DNA of 64,000 bases from JAENVU01 sp046598395 (GCA_046598395.1 JBKJIQ010000047.1:1-64000); one strand, 5' to 3'; shown: positions 33,214-41,939, numbered from the stretch's first letter. The notes: generated by a model not told the origin, from the sequence alone. Made by a program: numbers and translations.

Positions 33214-34008
33214 ATGAGCTATTCCGTCACCGGCAAGCACGTCCTCGTGACCGGAGCATCAACTGGAATCGGTGCCGCGCTCGCGATTGGCTTTGCCGCG
33301 GCGGGCGCGGTGGTGGGTATCTGCGCGCGGCGCGAACCCGAACTCGCCGAGGTGCTGGCGCAGGTCCAGGAACACTCCCCCGCTTCCCAGATGTGGACTG
33401 TCGATCTCGACGACCTCGACGCGCTGGAACCCTTCGCCGCGGAGGTGAGCCTGGAGATGGGCGGGCTCGACGTGCTGGTGAACAACGCCGGCATCCCGAA
33501 GCGAAGGAACGTTCTCGCGTTGGACCCCGAAACAGTGGAGTCGGTGATGCGACTCAACTATTTCTCACCGGTTCGCCTGATGCTCGCGTTCCTTCCGGAG
33601 CTCATCGAACGTAGCGGCCGCATCGTGAACATCTCGTCGGTTGCGGCGCGCCTCGGCCCTCCGGGCGAAGCTGCATACACCGCTTCGAAAGCCGCGATCA
33701 CGGGCTTCTCCGAATCGATGCAGGTGGATCTCGGCATCGCAGGCCACGACGTTTCGGTCCATGTGGTGAACCCCGGGGTGATCGACACCCGGCTCTTCCA
33801 TTTGCCCGACAACGACCCGTCGATTGCCACCATCGAGGCGCTGCCGACCACCGCGATGGTGGAGCCGGTCCTCGCGGCGCTCGATGCCGGAACGTTCGAG
33901 ATCTATGTGCCCGGGTGGTTCGCGGAGGTGGTTGGAGGCAAGTTTCCCGACACCGGGGCGTTCCTCGCCGGCACCACCGCATGGGCACGGGAGCAAACCA
34001 ACGCCTGA
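33214..34008 (+). CDS. Short-chain dehydrogenase/reductase
   Basis: 264-residue classical SDR with TGASTGIGAA, NNAGIPKRR, a catalytic Ser in ISSVAARLG and YTASK. An Arg pair after the second strand (CARREPEL) suggests NADP(H). GGAGGGA precedes the ATG. It is divergent from the SDR at 32373 but only moderately similar to it, so the two look like unrelated neighbours and not a recent duplication. Confidence 0.9.
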   Translation: MSYSVTGKHVLVTGASTGIGAALAIGFAAAGAVVGICARREPELAEVLAQVQEHSPASQMWTVDLDDLDALEPFAAEVSLEMGGLDVLVNNAGIPKRRNVLALDPETVESVMRLNYFSPVRLMLAFLPELIERSGRIVNISSVAARLGPPGEAAYTASKAAITGFSESMQVDLGIAGHDVSVHVVNPGVIDTRLFHLPDNDPSIATIEALPTTAMVEPVLAALDAGTFEIYVPGWFAEVVGGKFPDTGAFLAGTTAWAREQTNA

Positions 34009-34045
34009 CGTGCTCGTCCGGTGCGTTCCATGAGGAGACCGAACG

Positions 34046-34816
34046 TCAGTCGAACAGGTCGGGTTGTTCTGCGGTAATCACATCCCAGAGCGGCTGGAAT
34101 GAGAATTGGCCGGCCGCGTGCGAACCGACCTGGCTCGCAGTGTGCGCAGCGACATCAGGGTCGATCAGCACCGGCGTGCCCGCCGCCTCGGCCAAGAGTT
34201 GCGCCTGACATGAGCGTTCCATCGTGATGAACCACCACGTGGCCTCGGCCACCGTATGGCCCACCGTCAGGAGTCCGTGGTTGCGCAAGATCACGGCCTT
34301 GCCACCGCCGAGCGCGCCCCCGATACGGCGACCCTCCTCGAGGTCGAGGACCACGCCGGTAAAATCGTCGAACAGCGCGTGATCGTTATAGAAGGCGCAC
34401 GCATCCTGAGTGATCGGATCGAGCATCCGCCCGAGCGTTGACCACGCCTTGCCGTAGAGCGAGTGTGAGTGGGCCGCCGCGATCACATCGGAGCGGGCCG
34501 CGTGAACCTGGGAGTGAATGGCGAAGGCCGCCCCGTTCACGGGACGGTCGCCCTCCACGACCTCGCCCTGGTGGTTCACCAGAAGCAGATCCGAGACGCA
34601 GATCTGCTTGAAGCTCTTGCCGAATGGGTTCACCCAAAAATGATCGGGCCTCTCCGGGTCACGCGCGGTGATGTGGCCCGCAACTCCCTCATCGAAGCCG
34701 AACTTCCCAAACAGGCGAAATGCCCCCGCTAACTGCTGTTTACGGTGCAGCCGCTCTTCATCGATCGTGCGAGCAGTGGTTCCATTGCCGGAAATTGTGA
34801 CTTCGGTAGCTGCCAT
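34046..34816 (-). CDS. Class II aldolase/adducin-family protein
   Basis: 256 residues with GVAGHITARDPERPDHFWVNPFGKSF, then HSHSLYGKAWS and HGLLTVGHTVAEA, whose histidines form the zinc site of class II aldolases and decarboxylases. The catalytic acid of fuculose-1-phosphate aldolase cannot be confirmed, so a substrate is not named. An ATG two codons upstream at 34822 is an alternative start. It is a single gene. Confidence 0.87.
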   Translation of the reverse strand: MAATEVTISGNGTTARTIDEERLHRKQQLAGAFRLFGKFGFDEGVAGHITARDPERPDHFWVNPFGKSFKQICVSDLLLVNHQGEVVEGDRPVNGAAFAIHSQVHAARSDVIAAAHSHSLYGKAWSTLGRMLDPITQDACAFYNDHALFDDFTGVVLDLEEGRRIGGALGGGKAVILRNHGLLTVGHTVAEATWWFITMERSCQAQLLAEAAGTPVLIDPDVAAHTASQVGSHAAGQFSFQPLWDVITAEQPDLFD

Positions 34817-34840
34817 ATGCATCGGAGTCTACGGGTGGCC

Positions 34841-34846
34841 TATCAT
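34841..34846 (+). promoter_or_regulatory. Possible -10 box for a short plus-strand transcript
   Basis: TATCAT, five of six matches to TATAAT, seven bases before the hairpin at 34854. No good -35 hexamer is visible. Confidence 0.25.
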
Positions 34847-34853
34847 GATCTCT

Positions 34854-34913
34854 GGCAGGACCGTTGAGTACGCCGCACCCTGCCCGCGACGTACTCCGGT
34901 CCTGCCTCTTTTT
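34854..34913 (+). terminator. Intrinsic terminator on the plus strand (candidate small RNA)
   Basis: Left arm 34854-34872 pairs with right arm 34890-34906 (10 + 7 base pairs with a two-base bulge). TCTTTTTC follows the right arm on the plus strand. The neighbouring genes are all on the minus strand, so no known plus-strand transcript ends here. It could also serve as a weak terminator of gpmA on the minus strand, where no T-tract follows. Confidence 0.6.
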
Positions 34914-34942
34914 CACCCTGGCGAGTGCAGCATCGGAACCGC

Positions 34943-35668
34943 TCAGCCAGCCTGTTTGGCTACCGCGGCGGCCGCCACCGCCGCACCATCCGGGTCGAGG
35001 TAGCGCCACGACTGCACCCGCATCTGGCCATCGAGCTCATACACGCGCGGCTGCCCCGTTGGGATATTGAGTTCCAACACTTCGTCGCTGGTCAACCCTT
35101 CGAGGTGCATCGCCAGCGCCCGCAGCGAGTTGCCGTGCGCAGCAACCAACGTGACCCGACCCACCACCAGATCAGGGACAACTCCGTCGTACCAATACGG
35201 CAACATCCGCCGCGCGACATCGGCCAGGCACTCCGACTTCGGGATCACGTCGGTTGGGAGCTCCGCGTATCGCGGATCAAGCGATGCATCCCAGTCGAGC
35301 GGTGGCGGGGGAACGTCGAAAGACCGGCGCCAGACCTTCACGCTCTCCGCGCCATGGAGCTCGGTGGTCTCCAACTTGTCCTTCCCTTGCAACGCGCCGT
35401 AATGGCGCTCGTTCAACCGCCACGATCTCCGAACCGGAATCCACTGCCGGTCACAAGCCCGCAAGGACAACTCCGCGGTGCGGATCGCGCGTTGTTGCAA
35501 CGAGGTGTGGACCACTGCGGGCAGCAGCCCTGCTTCCTGCAGCAGCTGGCCTCCGCGCACGGCCTCGCGTTCGCCCTGCTCGGTGAGGTCGACATCCTCC
35601 CAACCGGTGAACAAGTTCGCGAGGTTCCAAACGCTCTGGCCGTGACGCAACAGGATGAGAGTCGACAT
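34943..35668 (-). CDS. gpmA: 2,3-bisphosphoglycerate-dependent phosphoglycerate mutase
   Basis: 241 residues interconverting 3- and 2-phosphoglycerate in glycolysis. The phosphohistidine motif LLRHGQS lies at residues 6-12. ERHYGALQGKDK and VAAHGNSLRALAMHLEG are the signatures of the dPGM family, and length is normal. The ATG has TAACCT six bases upstream and no ribosome binding site, so it is a good candidate for a leaderless housekeeping gene. Confidence 0.96.
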   Translation of the reverse strand: MSTLILLRHGQSVWNLANLFTGWEDVDLTEQGEREAVRGGQLLQEAGLLPAVVHTSLQQRAIRTAELSLRACDRQWIPVRRSWRLNERHYGALQGKDKLETTELHGAESVKVWRRSFDVPPPPLDWDASLDPRYAELPTDVIPKSECLADVARRMLPYWYDGVVPDLVVGRVTLVAAHGNSLRALAMHLEGLTSDEVLELNIPTGQPRVYELDGQMRVQSWRYLDPDGAAVAAAAVAKQAG

Positions 35669-35674
35669 GCGCGG

Positions 35675-35680
35675 AGGTTA
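35675..35680 (-). promoter_or_regulatory. -10-like box for leaderless gpmA
   Basis: TAACCT on the minus strand, six bases before the ATG at 35668. The Ppx/GppA gene at 37247 has the same hexamer at the same spacing. Confidence 0.5.
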
Positions 35681-35703
35681 CGCGAAGTGCGATGGGACGA
35701 GGT

Positions 35704-37176
35704 TCACGCTGACGGAGCAGGGAGGCCGATCGTCTTCGTTTCGAGGTATTCCTCGAAACCGGCGACACCGTGTTCCCGTCCGAGTCCACTCTCCTTGTAA
35801 CCGCCGAACGGTGAATCCGGACCGAACCACTGGCCGCCGTTCACCGCGATCGTTCCGGTGCGGATGCGCTTCGCGATCCCATAGGCCCGCTCCAGATCCT
35901 TGCCGTTCACCGCGCCCGAGAGTCCGTACTTCGAGTTGTTGGCGATGCGCACCGCGTGGTCGTCGTCGTCGTACGGGATCACCGATAGCACCGGACCGAA
36001 GATTTCCTCTTGCGCGAGCGCGGAATCGGGGTCTACGTCCACGAAGAGCGTGGGTTCCACATAGAAGCCCTGCTCGAGATGAGCCGGTCTCCCACCGCCA
36101 ACCAGGAGCCGAGCGCCATCGGCTTTCCCCCGTTCGATATGGCCGAGCACCCGCTCGCGCTGGCGTGCGTTGATCAGCGGACCCTGAAGATTCGCGGTGT
36201 CATTCGGGTCGCCGTAGCTCCAGGCCTCGAACGCAGCTCGCAGCAGTTCGACGCCCTCGTCGTACCGTGAACGTGGCAACAACATGCGAGTGGTGATCGC
36301 ACAACCCTGACCACCGTGCATACACACCATGGCGCCACTTCCGCACTGCGCGGCGAGATCAGCGTCATCCAAGATGATGTTCGCCGACTTCCCGCCGAGC
36401 TCGAGAAACACGCGCTTCAACGTCTCTGCGCCGCGCGCCATGATCCGCTTGCCCACGGCCGTGGAGCCGGTGAACGAGATCATGTCGACCCGAGGGTCGC
36501 CGGTGAGTGCCTCGCCCACCGCCGCGGCATCACCCGCAGTCACCACGTTGAACACGCCGGGTGGGATGTCGGTCTGTTCGGCAACGAGTTTGCCAATGTG
36601 GGTCGCGCTCCACGGGGTGTCGGGGGCAGGTTTGAGGACCACGGTGTTGCCGGCGGCGAGCGCGGGAATGACCTTCGAGAGGTTGAGCATGAACGGGAAG
36701 TTCCACGGCGTGATCGCGCCGACCACGCCGATCGGTTCGCGTACCACTCTGCGGGCACTGGTCTGACCGAAGAACTCGTGAACGGGAAGGTCGTACTCCC
36801 ACTGGACGCGATCGATGCAGTCGATGTCCCAAGCCAGATCATCAATGCAGGAGTCCTGCTGGATAGCGTAGGTCAACATGATCGGCGTACCGACCTCCGC
36901 CACGATCTGCGGCCGCAAAACTTCTCGCGATTCGCTCAATGCCGACTGGAGCTGGCGGAGTGACCGTTTCCGCAAGTCGGGGTCCGTTGCCCACGAACTC
37001 TCGTCGAACGCGCGCCGGGCCGCGCCGATCGCGCGGTCCATGTCGGCCACGCTGCCATCAGCGATCTCGCCGATCACCGCTTCGGTGGCGGGGTTGATGT
37101 TCGCGAAGGTCTGGCCCGAGGCCGCCGCAACCAGTTCCCCATCAATCAACATTCGGTCTTCGCCACTCACTGACAT
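35704..37176 (-). CDS. Aldehyde dehydrogenase
   Basis: 490-residue NAD(P)-dependent aldehyde dehydrogenase. TPWNFP and the LELGGKSA catalytic Glu lie in the middle, and the nucleophilic Cys is in GGQGCAITTR. SGLGREHG is in the C-terminal oligomerisation arm. Many paralogs in lipid-degrading actinobacteria oxidise aromatic, terpenoid or fatty aldehydes; the substrate is unresolved. AAGGGA lies before the ATG. It is divergent from Ppx/GppA. Confidence 0.94.
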   Translation of the reverse strand: MSVSGEDRMLIDGELVAAASGQTFANINPATEAVIGEIADGSVADMDRAIGAARRAFDESSWATDPDLRKRSLRQLQSALSESREVLRPQIVAEVGTPIMLTYAIQQDSCIDDLAWDIDCIDRVQWEYDLPVHEFFGQTSARRVVREPIGVVGAITPWNFPFMLNLSKVIPALAAGNTVVLKPAPDTPWSATHIGKLVAEQTDIPPGVFNVVTAGDAAAVGEALTGDPRVDMISFTGSTAVGKRIMARGAETLKRVFLELGGKSANIILDDADLAAQCGSGAMVCMHGGQGCAITTRMLLPRSRYDEGVELLRAAFEAWSYGDPNDTANLQGPLINARQRERVLGHIERGKADGARLLVGGGRPAHLEQGFYVEPTLFVDVDPDSALAQEEIFGPVLSVIPYDDDDHAVRIANNSKYGLSGAVNGKDLERAYGIAKRIRTGTIAVNGGQWFGPDSPFGGYKESGLGREHGVAGFEEYLETKTIGLPAPSA

Positions 37177-37234
37177 ATTCTGCGTCCCTTCGTCCGTCGA
37201 CCCACGATGGCGCGGAGCGTACCTCCGCCGGCCG

Positions 37235-37240
37235 TAACCT
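37235..37240 (+). promoter_or_regulatory. -10-like box for leaderless Ppx/GppA gene
   Basis: TAACCT, six bases before the GTG at 37247. Confidence 0.5.
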
Positions 37241-37246
37241 CAATGG

Positions 37247-38785
37247 GTGCGAATCGCGGCCGTCGACCTCGGGTCGAACTCCTTTCATCTCGTGGTCGCC
37301 GACGTCCATCCCGACGGCAGCTTCACCCCCATCAGCAGCGAGAAGGAGATGCTGCGCCTCGGCGATGTCGTGAGCCGTGAGGGGATCATCACCCCTGAAG
37401 CCGCGGATGCCGCGGTCGCCACGATGCGTCGATTCCGGCTGATTGCCGAGGCCGCAGGGGCAACCGAGATACTGGCGTGTGCAACGAGCGCACTTCGCAC
37501 GGCAACGAACGGCGACGAAGTTCTCGATCGCATCTCGCGTGAGGCAGGTATCGACGCTGACGCGATCGACGGTCTCGAAGAAGCTCGGCTGATCTTCACT
37601 GCGATTCGCGCTGCGGTCACAATCGATCCCGCGCCCGCCGTGTGCTTCGATCTCGGGGGCGGATCACTCGAGATCATGGTCGGAGACATCGCGGGACTCA
37701 CGTGGGCTGCGAGCGAGCGCCTCGGGGTGGCCCGCCTCACCGCCGAGTTCGTCCATTCCGATCCGATTGACGCAGCCGATCGACGGCGCTTACGCAAGCA
37801 CATCGTCGACGTCCTCGGACCCAATGCCATCCACGTGGGCGCCTACGAGCCGAAGATGGCAATCGGGAGCAGCGGAACCATCGAGGACCTCGGCCACATG
37901 ATCGCGGCACGTCGCGATGTGCGGGTTCCTCGCACCCTGCATCACCTGGCGTTCTCACGTTCCGAACTCGACGATCTCCGCAACGATCTCGTGGAGTCGA
38001 CGAGCGCCCAACGCCGCAAGATGCACGGACTGGACCTCAAACGGGTCGATCTCATCGTGGTCGGCGCTGAGCTCATGAGCATCGCCATGGAGTTGTTCGA
38101 CGTCCAGGACCTCACGGTCAGCGAATGGGCGCTCCGCGAAGGAATGGTGCTCGACGCCATTGGTCGCCACGAACCCGGCGATTTCTCCGATGATCCTTTT
38201 GCAATACGGCGCGCCTCGGTGCAGTCCCTGGCTCGGCGCTGCTCCTGGCCGGAGGCCCATTCCCGTCATGTGGCCACGTTGGCGCTGCAACTCTTTGATC
38301 AGCTCCGCGAACTCCACGGTCTCGACGACGACGACCGTGAGCTGCTGGAGTACGGCGCGCTCCTGCATGACATCGGCGAGCATGTTTCCCACGAAGGGCA
38401 CGACCGCCATGCCGCGTACCTGGTGCACCATGGCCGGCTGCGCGGTCTGACCCCCGGGGCCGTCACCGCTCTCATTGCCATGGTCCGATGGCATCGCCGC
38501 GGCGATCCCAAGAGCAACGACGATCTCGTGGGCAAGCTCGAACCCGAACAAAGGGATCGAACGCGAAGATTGGTGTCGCTGTTGCGCATCGCCGATGGCT
38601 TAGACCGCGGCCGGAAGCAGAACGTGGTCGACATCCAGGCGCGCGTCGGCGCGGAATTGGTCCTGTTGCACGTCCGCGCTACCTCGGACCCGGAACTCGA
38701 ACTCTGGGGTGCCCGGCGCAAGCGTGAACTCTTCGAGAAGACCTTCGAGCGCGAGCTCGAGTTCACCGCGCACCCGTCGGGGTAG
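37247..38785 (+). CDS. Ppx/GppA exopolyphosphatase with HD domain
   Basis: 512 residues. The ASKHA-fold Ppx/GppA phosphatase has AAVDLGSNSFHLVV, CATSALRTA, DLGGGSLEIM and GSSGTIEDLG. An HD-type domain follows from about residue 330 (HSRHVATLALQLF, LLHDIGEHVSHEGHDRHAAY), as in long E. coli-type exopolyphosphatases. It would hydrolyse polyphosphate or pppGpp, linking phosphate storage to the stringent response. It starts at a GTG with no ribosome binding site and a TAnnnT box. It converges on the module at 38799 with 13 bases between stops. Confidence 0.92.
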   Translation: MRIAAVDLGSNSFHLVVADVHPDGSFTPISSEKEMLRLGDVVSREGIITPEAADAAVATMRRFRLIAEAAGATEILACATSALRTATNGDEVLDRISREAGIDADAIDGLEEARLIFTAIRAAVTIDPAPAVCFDLGGGSLEIMVGDIAGLTWAASERLGVARLTAEFVHSDPIDAADRRRLRKHIVDVLGPNAIHVGAYEPKMAIGSSGTIEDLGHMIAARRDVRVPRTLHHLAFSRSELDDLRNDLVESTSAQRRKMHGLDLKRVDLIVVGAELMSIAMELFDVQDLTVSEWALREGMVLDAIGRHEPGDFSDDPFAIRRASVQSLARRCSWPEAHSRHVATLALQLFDQLRELHGLDDDDRELLEYGALLHDIGEHVSHEGHDRHAAYLVHHGRLRGLTPGAVTALIAMVRWHRRGDPKSNDDLVGKLEPEQRDRTRRLVSLLRIADGLDRGRKQNVVDIQARVGAELVLLHVRATSDPELELWGARRKRELFEKTFERELEFTAHPSG

Positions 38786-38798
38786 CCGATCGAACGGT

Positions 38799-39353
38799 CT
38801 ACTCCCCCAGAGATTCACGCCGAAGCCGACGAAGTTCGCCAAGTGCTCGCAGGTCTTTGTCGCGACCGGCCGTCTCCTTTGACTCAATGAGATCATCGAG
38901 GGCAGCAACCAACACTTCGTTCTCGGCGATCCTACGAATCGACGCCCGCGGCGCGAGAGCCTCGTACCCACCCGGCCCGTCGATCGCGAACAACACGTCG
39001 AGCGGTCCGGCCGCCGTCGCGAATTGCCAAGCCGTTCTTCGTCGAAGTGCAGAGGGAGTGAAAGAGAAATCAGCCGCTTCGGGAGGTGAACCGTCGTCGC
39101 CGACGTCGGATCGCGCGGGATTGGCATAGAGGGACGCATCGAGCGTGAGCAAGACATCACACAGGCGCGCCAGATTTTCATCGTCGTATGCCGGAACCGT
39201 ATCGGCGTCCTGGGTGAGACCGGTGTAGCCATGAACCAATGCAGCGAGTCCGCCGACCAAGACGAACCGAACGCCGCCCTTGGTCAAACTCTCGATGATC
39301 CGAATCGGGTCGAGAGGCTCCACGCGTGAGGTCCAAATGGTCACGACGCTCAC
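38799..39353 (-). CDS. Nucleotidyltransferase-like toxin candidate (DUF6036/AbiEii type)
   Basis: 184 residues. The N-terminal nucleotidyltransferase signature is VLVGGLAALVHGYTGLTQDADTV, with an Asp pair in DAD. LDVLFAIDG holds a later Asp, and SKETAGRDKDL resembles the AbiEii/MNT C-terminal signature. It overlaps the upstream HTH gene as ATGA. Such pairs act as toxin-antitoxin or phage-defence modules, though many are untested. The toxin role is inferred from family and gene order. Confidence 0.75.
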   Translation of the reverse strand: MSVVTIWTSRVEPLDPIRIIESLTKGGVRFVLVGGLAALVHGYTGLTQDADTVPAYDDENLARLCDVLLTLDASLYANPARSDVGDDGSPPEAADFSFTPSALRRRTAWQFATAAGPLDVLFAIDGPGGYEALAPRASIRRIAENEVLVAALDDLIESKETAGRDKDLRALGELRRLRRESLGE

Positions 39354-39652
39354 TCACGCGGCTCGACGAGTTGGGCGAACTCCCCGACCATACGCACCGC
39401 AGCCAGCCTTCCTTCGACATCGAGATCACCCCAACCAGACCGACCGCTCCAATCAATCTCGGTCGCTCGGATCCTCAACTCCAGACCACATGCTTCGACC
39501 AAGCGCGACAGGAGATCGAGTGTCGGCTCCATCCGTCCTCGTTCGATTCGAGCCACCGAGGACGGTGAGATACCTGCTCGATCAGCCAGCGCGCGTTGAC
39601 TCAAGCCTGCACGAGATCGAGCGTCTTGGCAGATTGCGTAGGCCGCAGACAT
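39350..39652 (-). CDS. XRE-family HTH protein, putative antitoxin
   Basis: 100 residues. A Cro/C1-type helix-turn-helix has GLSQRALADRAGISPSSVARIERGR, then LDLLSRLVEACGLEL. The C-terminal half is acidic and helical. It is translationally coupled to the nucleotidyltransferase at 38799. Two adjacent ATGs (39655 and 39652) are possible. The second is chosen since TATGCT lies six bases before it. A palindrome covers this box and start, as expected for an autorepressor. Confidence 0.8.
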   Translation of the reverse strand: MSAAYAICQDARSRAGLSQRALADRAGISPSSVARIERGRMEPTLDLLSRLVEACGLELRIRATEIDWSGRSGWGDLDVEGRLAAVRMVGEFAQLVEPRE

Positions 39653-39653
39653 C

Positions 39654-39675
39654 ATGCGAGCATATACGCTCGCAT
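39654..39675. promoter_or_regulatory. Autoregulatory palindrome at the HTH gene start
   Basis: ATGCGAGC and GCTCGCAT, 8-base perfect arms around a six-base AT-rich centre. The palindrome covers the presumed -10 box and reaches the first ATG of the HTH gene, a typical antitoxin operator position. Confidence 0.6.
39659..39664 (-). promoter_or_regulatory. -10-like box of HTH-nucleotidyltransferase module
   Basis: TATGCT on the minus strand, six bases before the ATG at 39652 and inside the palindrome. Confidence 0.45.
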
Positions 39676-39690
39676 CGGTCTGAGCGGCCG

Positions 39691-40332
39691 CTATTTGCCC
39701 GTAGCGGTGTGGTGGAGGATGCGGGCGGTGGTTTCCACCACATCGGCACGTGACGTGCCGTAGGCCGCGAGGTCGGCGTGGAACGCGGCCATCCGTTCGA
39801 GCATGGAAACCATGGCGGCCCCGGCGGCATAGGGCGACAGTCCGGAGTTCGAACGCGCCAAGACCTTGGCGCCGATGCCTTCGGTCAGTGGTCGAAGGGA
39901 ATCGTTGCGCACCGCGCGGAACCGATCGTCGCCCTCCTGAGCTGCGAGGTTCCGAGTTCGGAGCACGCACCGATGCTTGTCCCAGTTCGTGATGAAGTCT
40001 TCGACGAGGCGCCGAGCGATCCCGAGTCCTTCCGGACCGTTCCAATCTTCGGCGAGGAGTCCTGCGAGTGACGATGACTCCTCGCCCACTGCGATCGAAA
40101 GCGCGAGGACCGCATCCTCGACGTCGGCAAAGTATTGATAGAACGTTGCCGGCGAGAGATCTACCGCCCGGGCGATATCGACCACCCGGAGTTCGCGCAA
40201 CCCTTTGTCCTCCAACAGCTGAGCCGTGGCGTCGAGCAACCGTGCCCGGGTCTCGGTACCGCGACGCCCCAGCGACCGGCCATCGAGCGCCACCCGCTCC
40301 GCGATGCTCGGTCCGACCGCCGGATTAGTCAC
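39691..40332 (-). CDS. TetR/AcrR-family regulator
   Basis: 213 residues. The N-terminal HTH is TRARLLDATAQLLEDKGLRE with VVDIARAVDLSPATFYQYF. The C-terminal ligand-binding domain is all-helical and probably dimeric. The GTG at 40332 overlaps the stop of the DUF35 gene by 8 bases, so it is cotranscribed with a thiolase-like/DUF35 pair. It is the only TetR gene in the window and thus the first candidate to read one of the shared dyads. That link is inference, as its own operon promoter lacks a clear dyad. Confidence 0.88.
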   Translation of the reverse strand: MTNPAVGPSIAERVALDGRSLGRRGTETRARLLDATAQLLEDKGLRELRVVDIARAVDLSPATFYQYFADVEDAVLALSIAVGEESSSLAGLLAEDWNGPEGLGIARRLVEDFITNWDKHRCVLRTRNLAAQEGDDRFRAVRNDSLRPLTEGIGAKVLARSNSGLSPYAAGAAMVSMLERMAAFHADLAAYGTSRADVVETTARILHHTATGK

Positions 40333-40768
40333 CGGCTTCGACCCCGACGGACTCGACGAACTCGACGAATGCGACCTCGTCGCTGGCCCGCTTGAAGGCG
40401 GCACGGACCCGAGCACCGATCACTGCTTCTTCCGGCGCGAGCGTGGGGAGTTGGGCCACGAGGCGAGCACCGTGCTCGTCGAGATCAACGAGGCCAACCA
40501 CGAACGGAACCTGTTCGCGGAACGGTGGGATCCCGTGTTGGCGGATAACGGTGAAGGAGTGCAGTGTTCCCAAACCTGACGAGGTGATCCACTCCAGGTC
40601 TTCCGCTCCGCAGTGCGGGCACGCGATCCGAGGATAGTGGTGATGCAATCCGCAGCTGCCACAGCGCTGGATTCGCAGTTCGCCGCGAACCGTGCCCGCG
40701 AAGAACTCAGCCGCCTCCGGTGAGATTCTCGGAATCAAATACTTCGGCACGTCCTCCGCAGAACTCAT
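40325..40768 (-). CDS. Zn-ribbon/OB-fold protein (DUF35)
   Basis: 147 residues. The zinc ribbon CGSCGLHHHYPRIACPHCG precedes an OB-fold (TLHSFTVIRQHGIPPF, FVVGLVDLDEHG). It is the partner of the thiolase-like protein at 40765, with which it overlaps as ATGA. Together they resemble the Ltp2/DUF35 aldolase pairs. A TetR gene follows directly. Confidence 0.9.
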   Translation of the reverse strand: MSSAEDVPKYLIPRISPEAAEFFAGTVRGELRIQRCGSCGLHHHYPRIACPHCGAEDLEWITSSGLGTLHSFTVIRQHGIPPFREQVPFVVGLVDLDEHGARLVAQLPTLAPEEAVIGARVRAAFKRASDEVAFVEFVESVGVEAGD

Positions 40769-41931
40769 ACCGGTTCCGTTCCCAACACGACGGTACCCAT
40801 GGTGGAAAGCCAACCGCCGCTGCCGTGCGCTACCGCAATCTCTGCACCTTCGACCTGGCTGTCCCCCGCTTCGCCTCGCAGCTGCCGGGTCGCCTCGCAC
40901 AGCAGGAAAAGCCCTCGCATTCCCGGGTGCGTTGCCGAGAGTCCCCCACCATCGGTGTTCGTTGGCAGCGCGCCGCCGAGCCGCAACGCGCCGGACGCGG
41001 CGAACGGACCCCCCTCGCCCTTCGGAGCGAACCCGAGGTCTTCGAGGCAGACGAGCACGGTGTACGTGAAGGAGTCGTACATCTGGAATGTGTCGACATC
41101 TGTCGGGGAGATCCCTGCTTCGGTGAACGCCTTCGGACCCGTGACCGCGCCCGCCGTCACGGTGAGGTCGGGCATCGCTTGCATCGAGTGATGGGTCATG
41201 CCGGCGGCCGCACCCCGCACGAACACCAAGGGTCGACCGAGATCGCGTGCCCGATCTTCGGTGGTGAGGATCAATGCACAGCCGCCGTCGGACACCACGC
41301 AACAGTCGAGCTTGTGGAGTGGATCCGCAACGAGCCGCGAACTCACGACATCCTCGATGGTGATCAGGTCGCGATACATCGCATGCGGGTTCCGCTGCGC
41401 GTGCTCCCGAGTTTGCACCGAGATCGATGCCAACTGTTCGGCGGTGGTGCCGTACTGATACATGTGGCGCTGGGCGGCCATCGCGTACGCGCCCACCAGG
41501 GTGAGTCCGGTCGGGAGTTCCCAACTCATGGGATACGGCATCGCCGCTGCGCCGCCACCCGCGCGCCCAGTTCCGAGGGATCGACCTGCCGCCGAATACT
41601 CGTTGTTGCCGTAGACGATTGCGACCGTATCGACGTCGCCCGCCTGAATCGCTCGGAACGCGTGCAGCGCGTGGAACTCGAAACTCGATCCGCCACAGCT
41701 CGTGGAATCGAGCCAATGCGGGCGCAAACCGAGATACTCCGCTAGCTGAACCTCGTGCATCCCTCCGTACCCGGCCGAGGCAAGTCCGTCGATCTCGTTC
41801 TTGGTGAGACCTGAATCCTTCACTGCTCGCCCAAAGGCTTGCGCCTGGAGCATGAGCGCCGACAAGTCCGGCGTCTTCGGCCCGTCGGCCAGACCGACGC
41901 CCACCACACACACTCGACGGTTTGCGCTCAC
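40765..41931 (-). CDS. Thiolase-like lipid-transfer protein
   Basis: 388 residues of the SCP2-thiolase/Ltp family. A cysteine occurs in LDSTSCGGSSFEF at the position of the thiolase nucleophile. MYDSFTYTVL is kept, but the second motif reads HPGMRGLFLLCEA rather than the GYGF of the 9058 protein. The two paralogs may therefore differ in chemistry. The GTG at 41931 has TAACGT eight bases upstream. It is divergent from the operon starting at 41985. Confidence 0.87.
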   Translation of the reverse strand: MSANRRVCVVGVGLADGPKTPDLSALMLQAQAFGRAVKDSGLTKNEIDGLASAGYGGMHEVQLAEYLGLRPHWLDSTSCGGSSFEFHALHAFRAIQAGDVDTVAIVYGNNEYSAAGRSLGTGRAGGGAAAMPYPMSWELPTGLTLVGAYAMAAQRHMYQYGTTAEQLASISVQTREHAQRNPHAMYRDLITIEDVVSSRLVADPLHKLDCCVVSDGGCALILTTEDRARDLGRPLVFVRGAAAGMTHHSMQAMPDLTVTAGAVTGPKAFTEAGISPTDVDTFQMYDSFTYTVLVCLEDLGFAPKGEGGPFAASGALRLGGALPTNTDGGGLSATHPGMRGLFLLCEATRQLRGEAGDSQVEGAEIAVAHGSGGWLSTMGTVVLGTEPV

Positions 41932-41939
41932 GACGGCGG

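Noticed and set aside
34004..34021. CCTGAC-N6-GTCCGG dyad
   Set aside because: It falls at the end of an SDR gene facing a convergent gene, so there is no promoter for it to control. Likely coincidence with the TGA stop.
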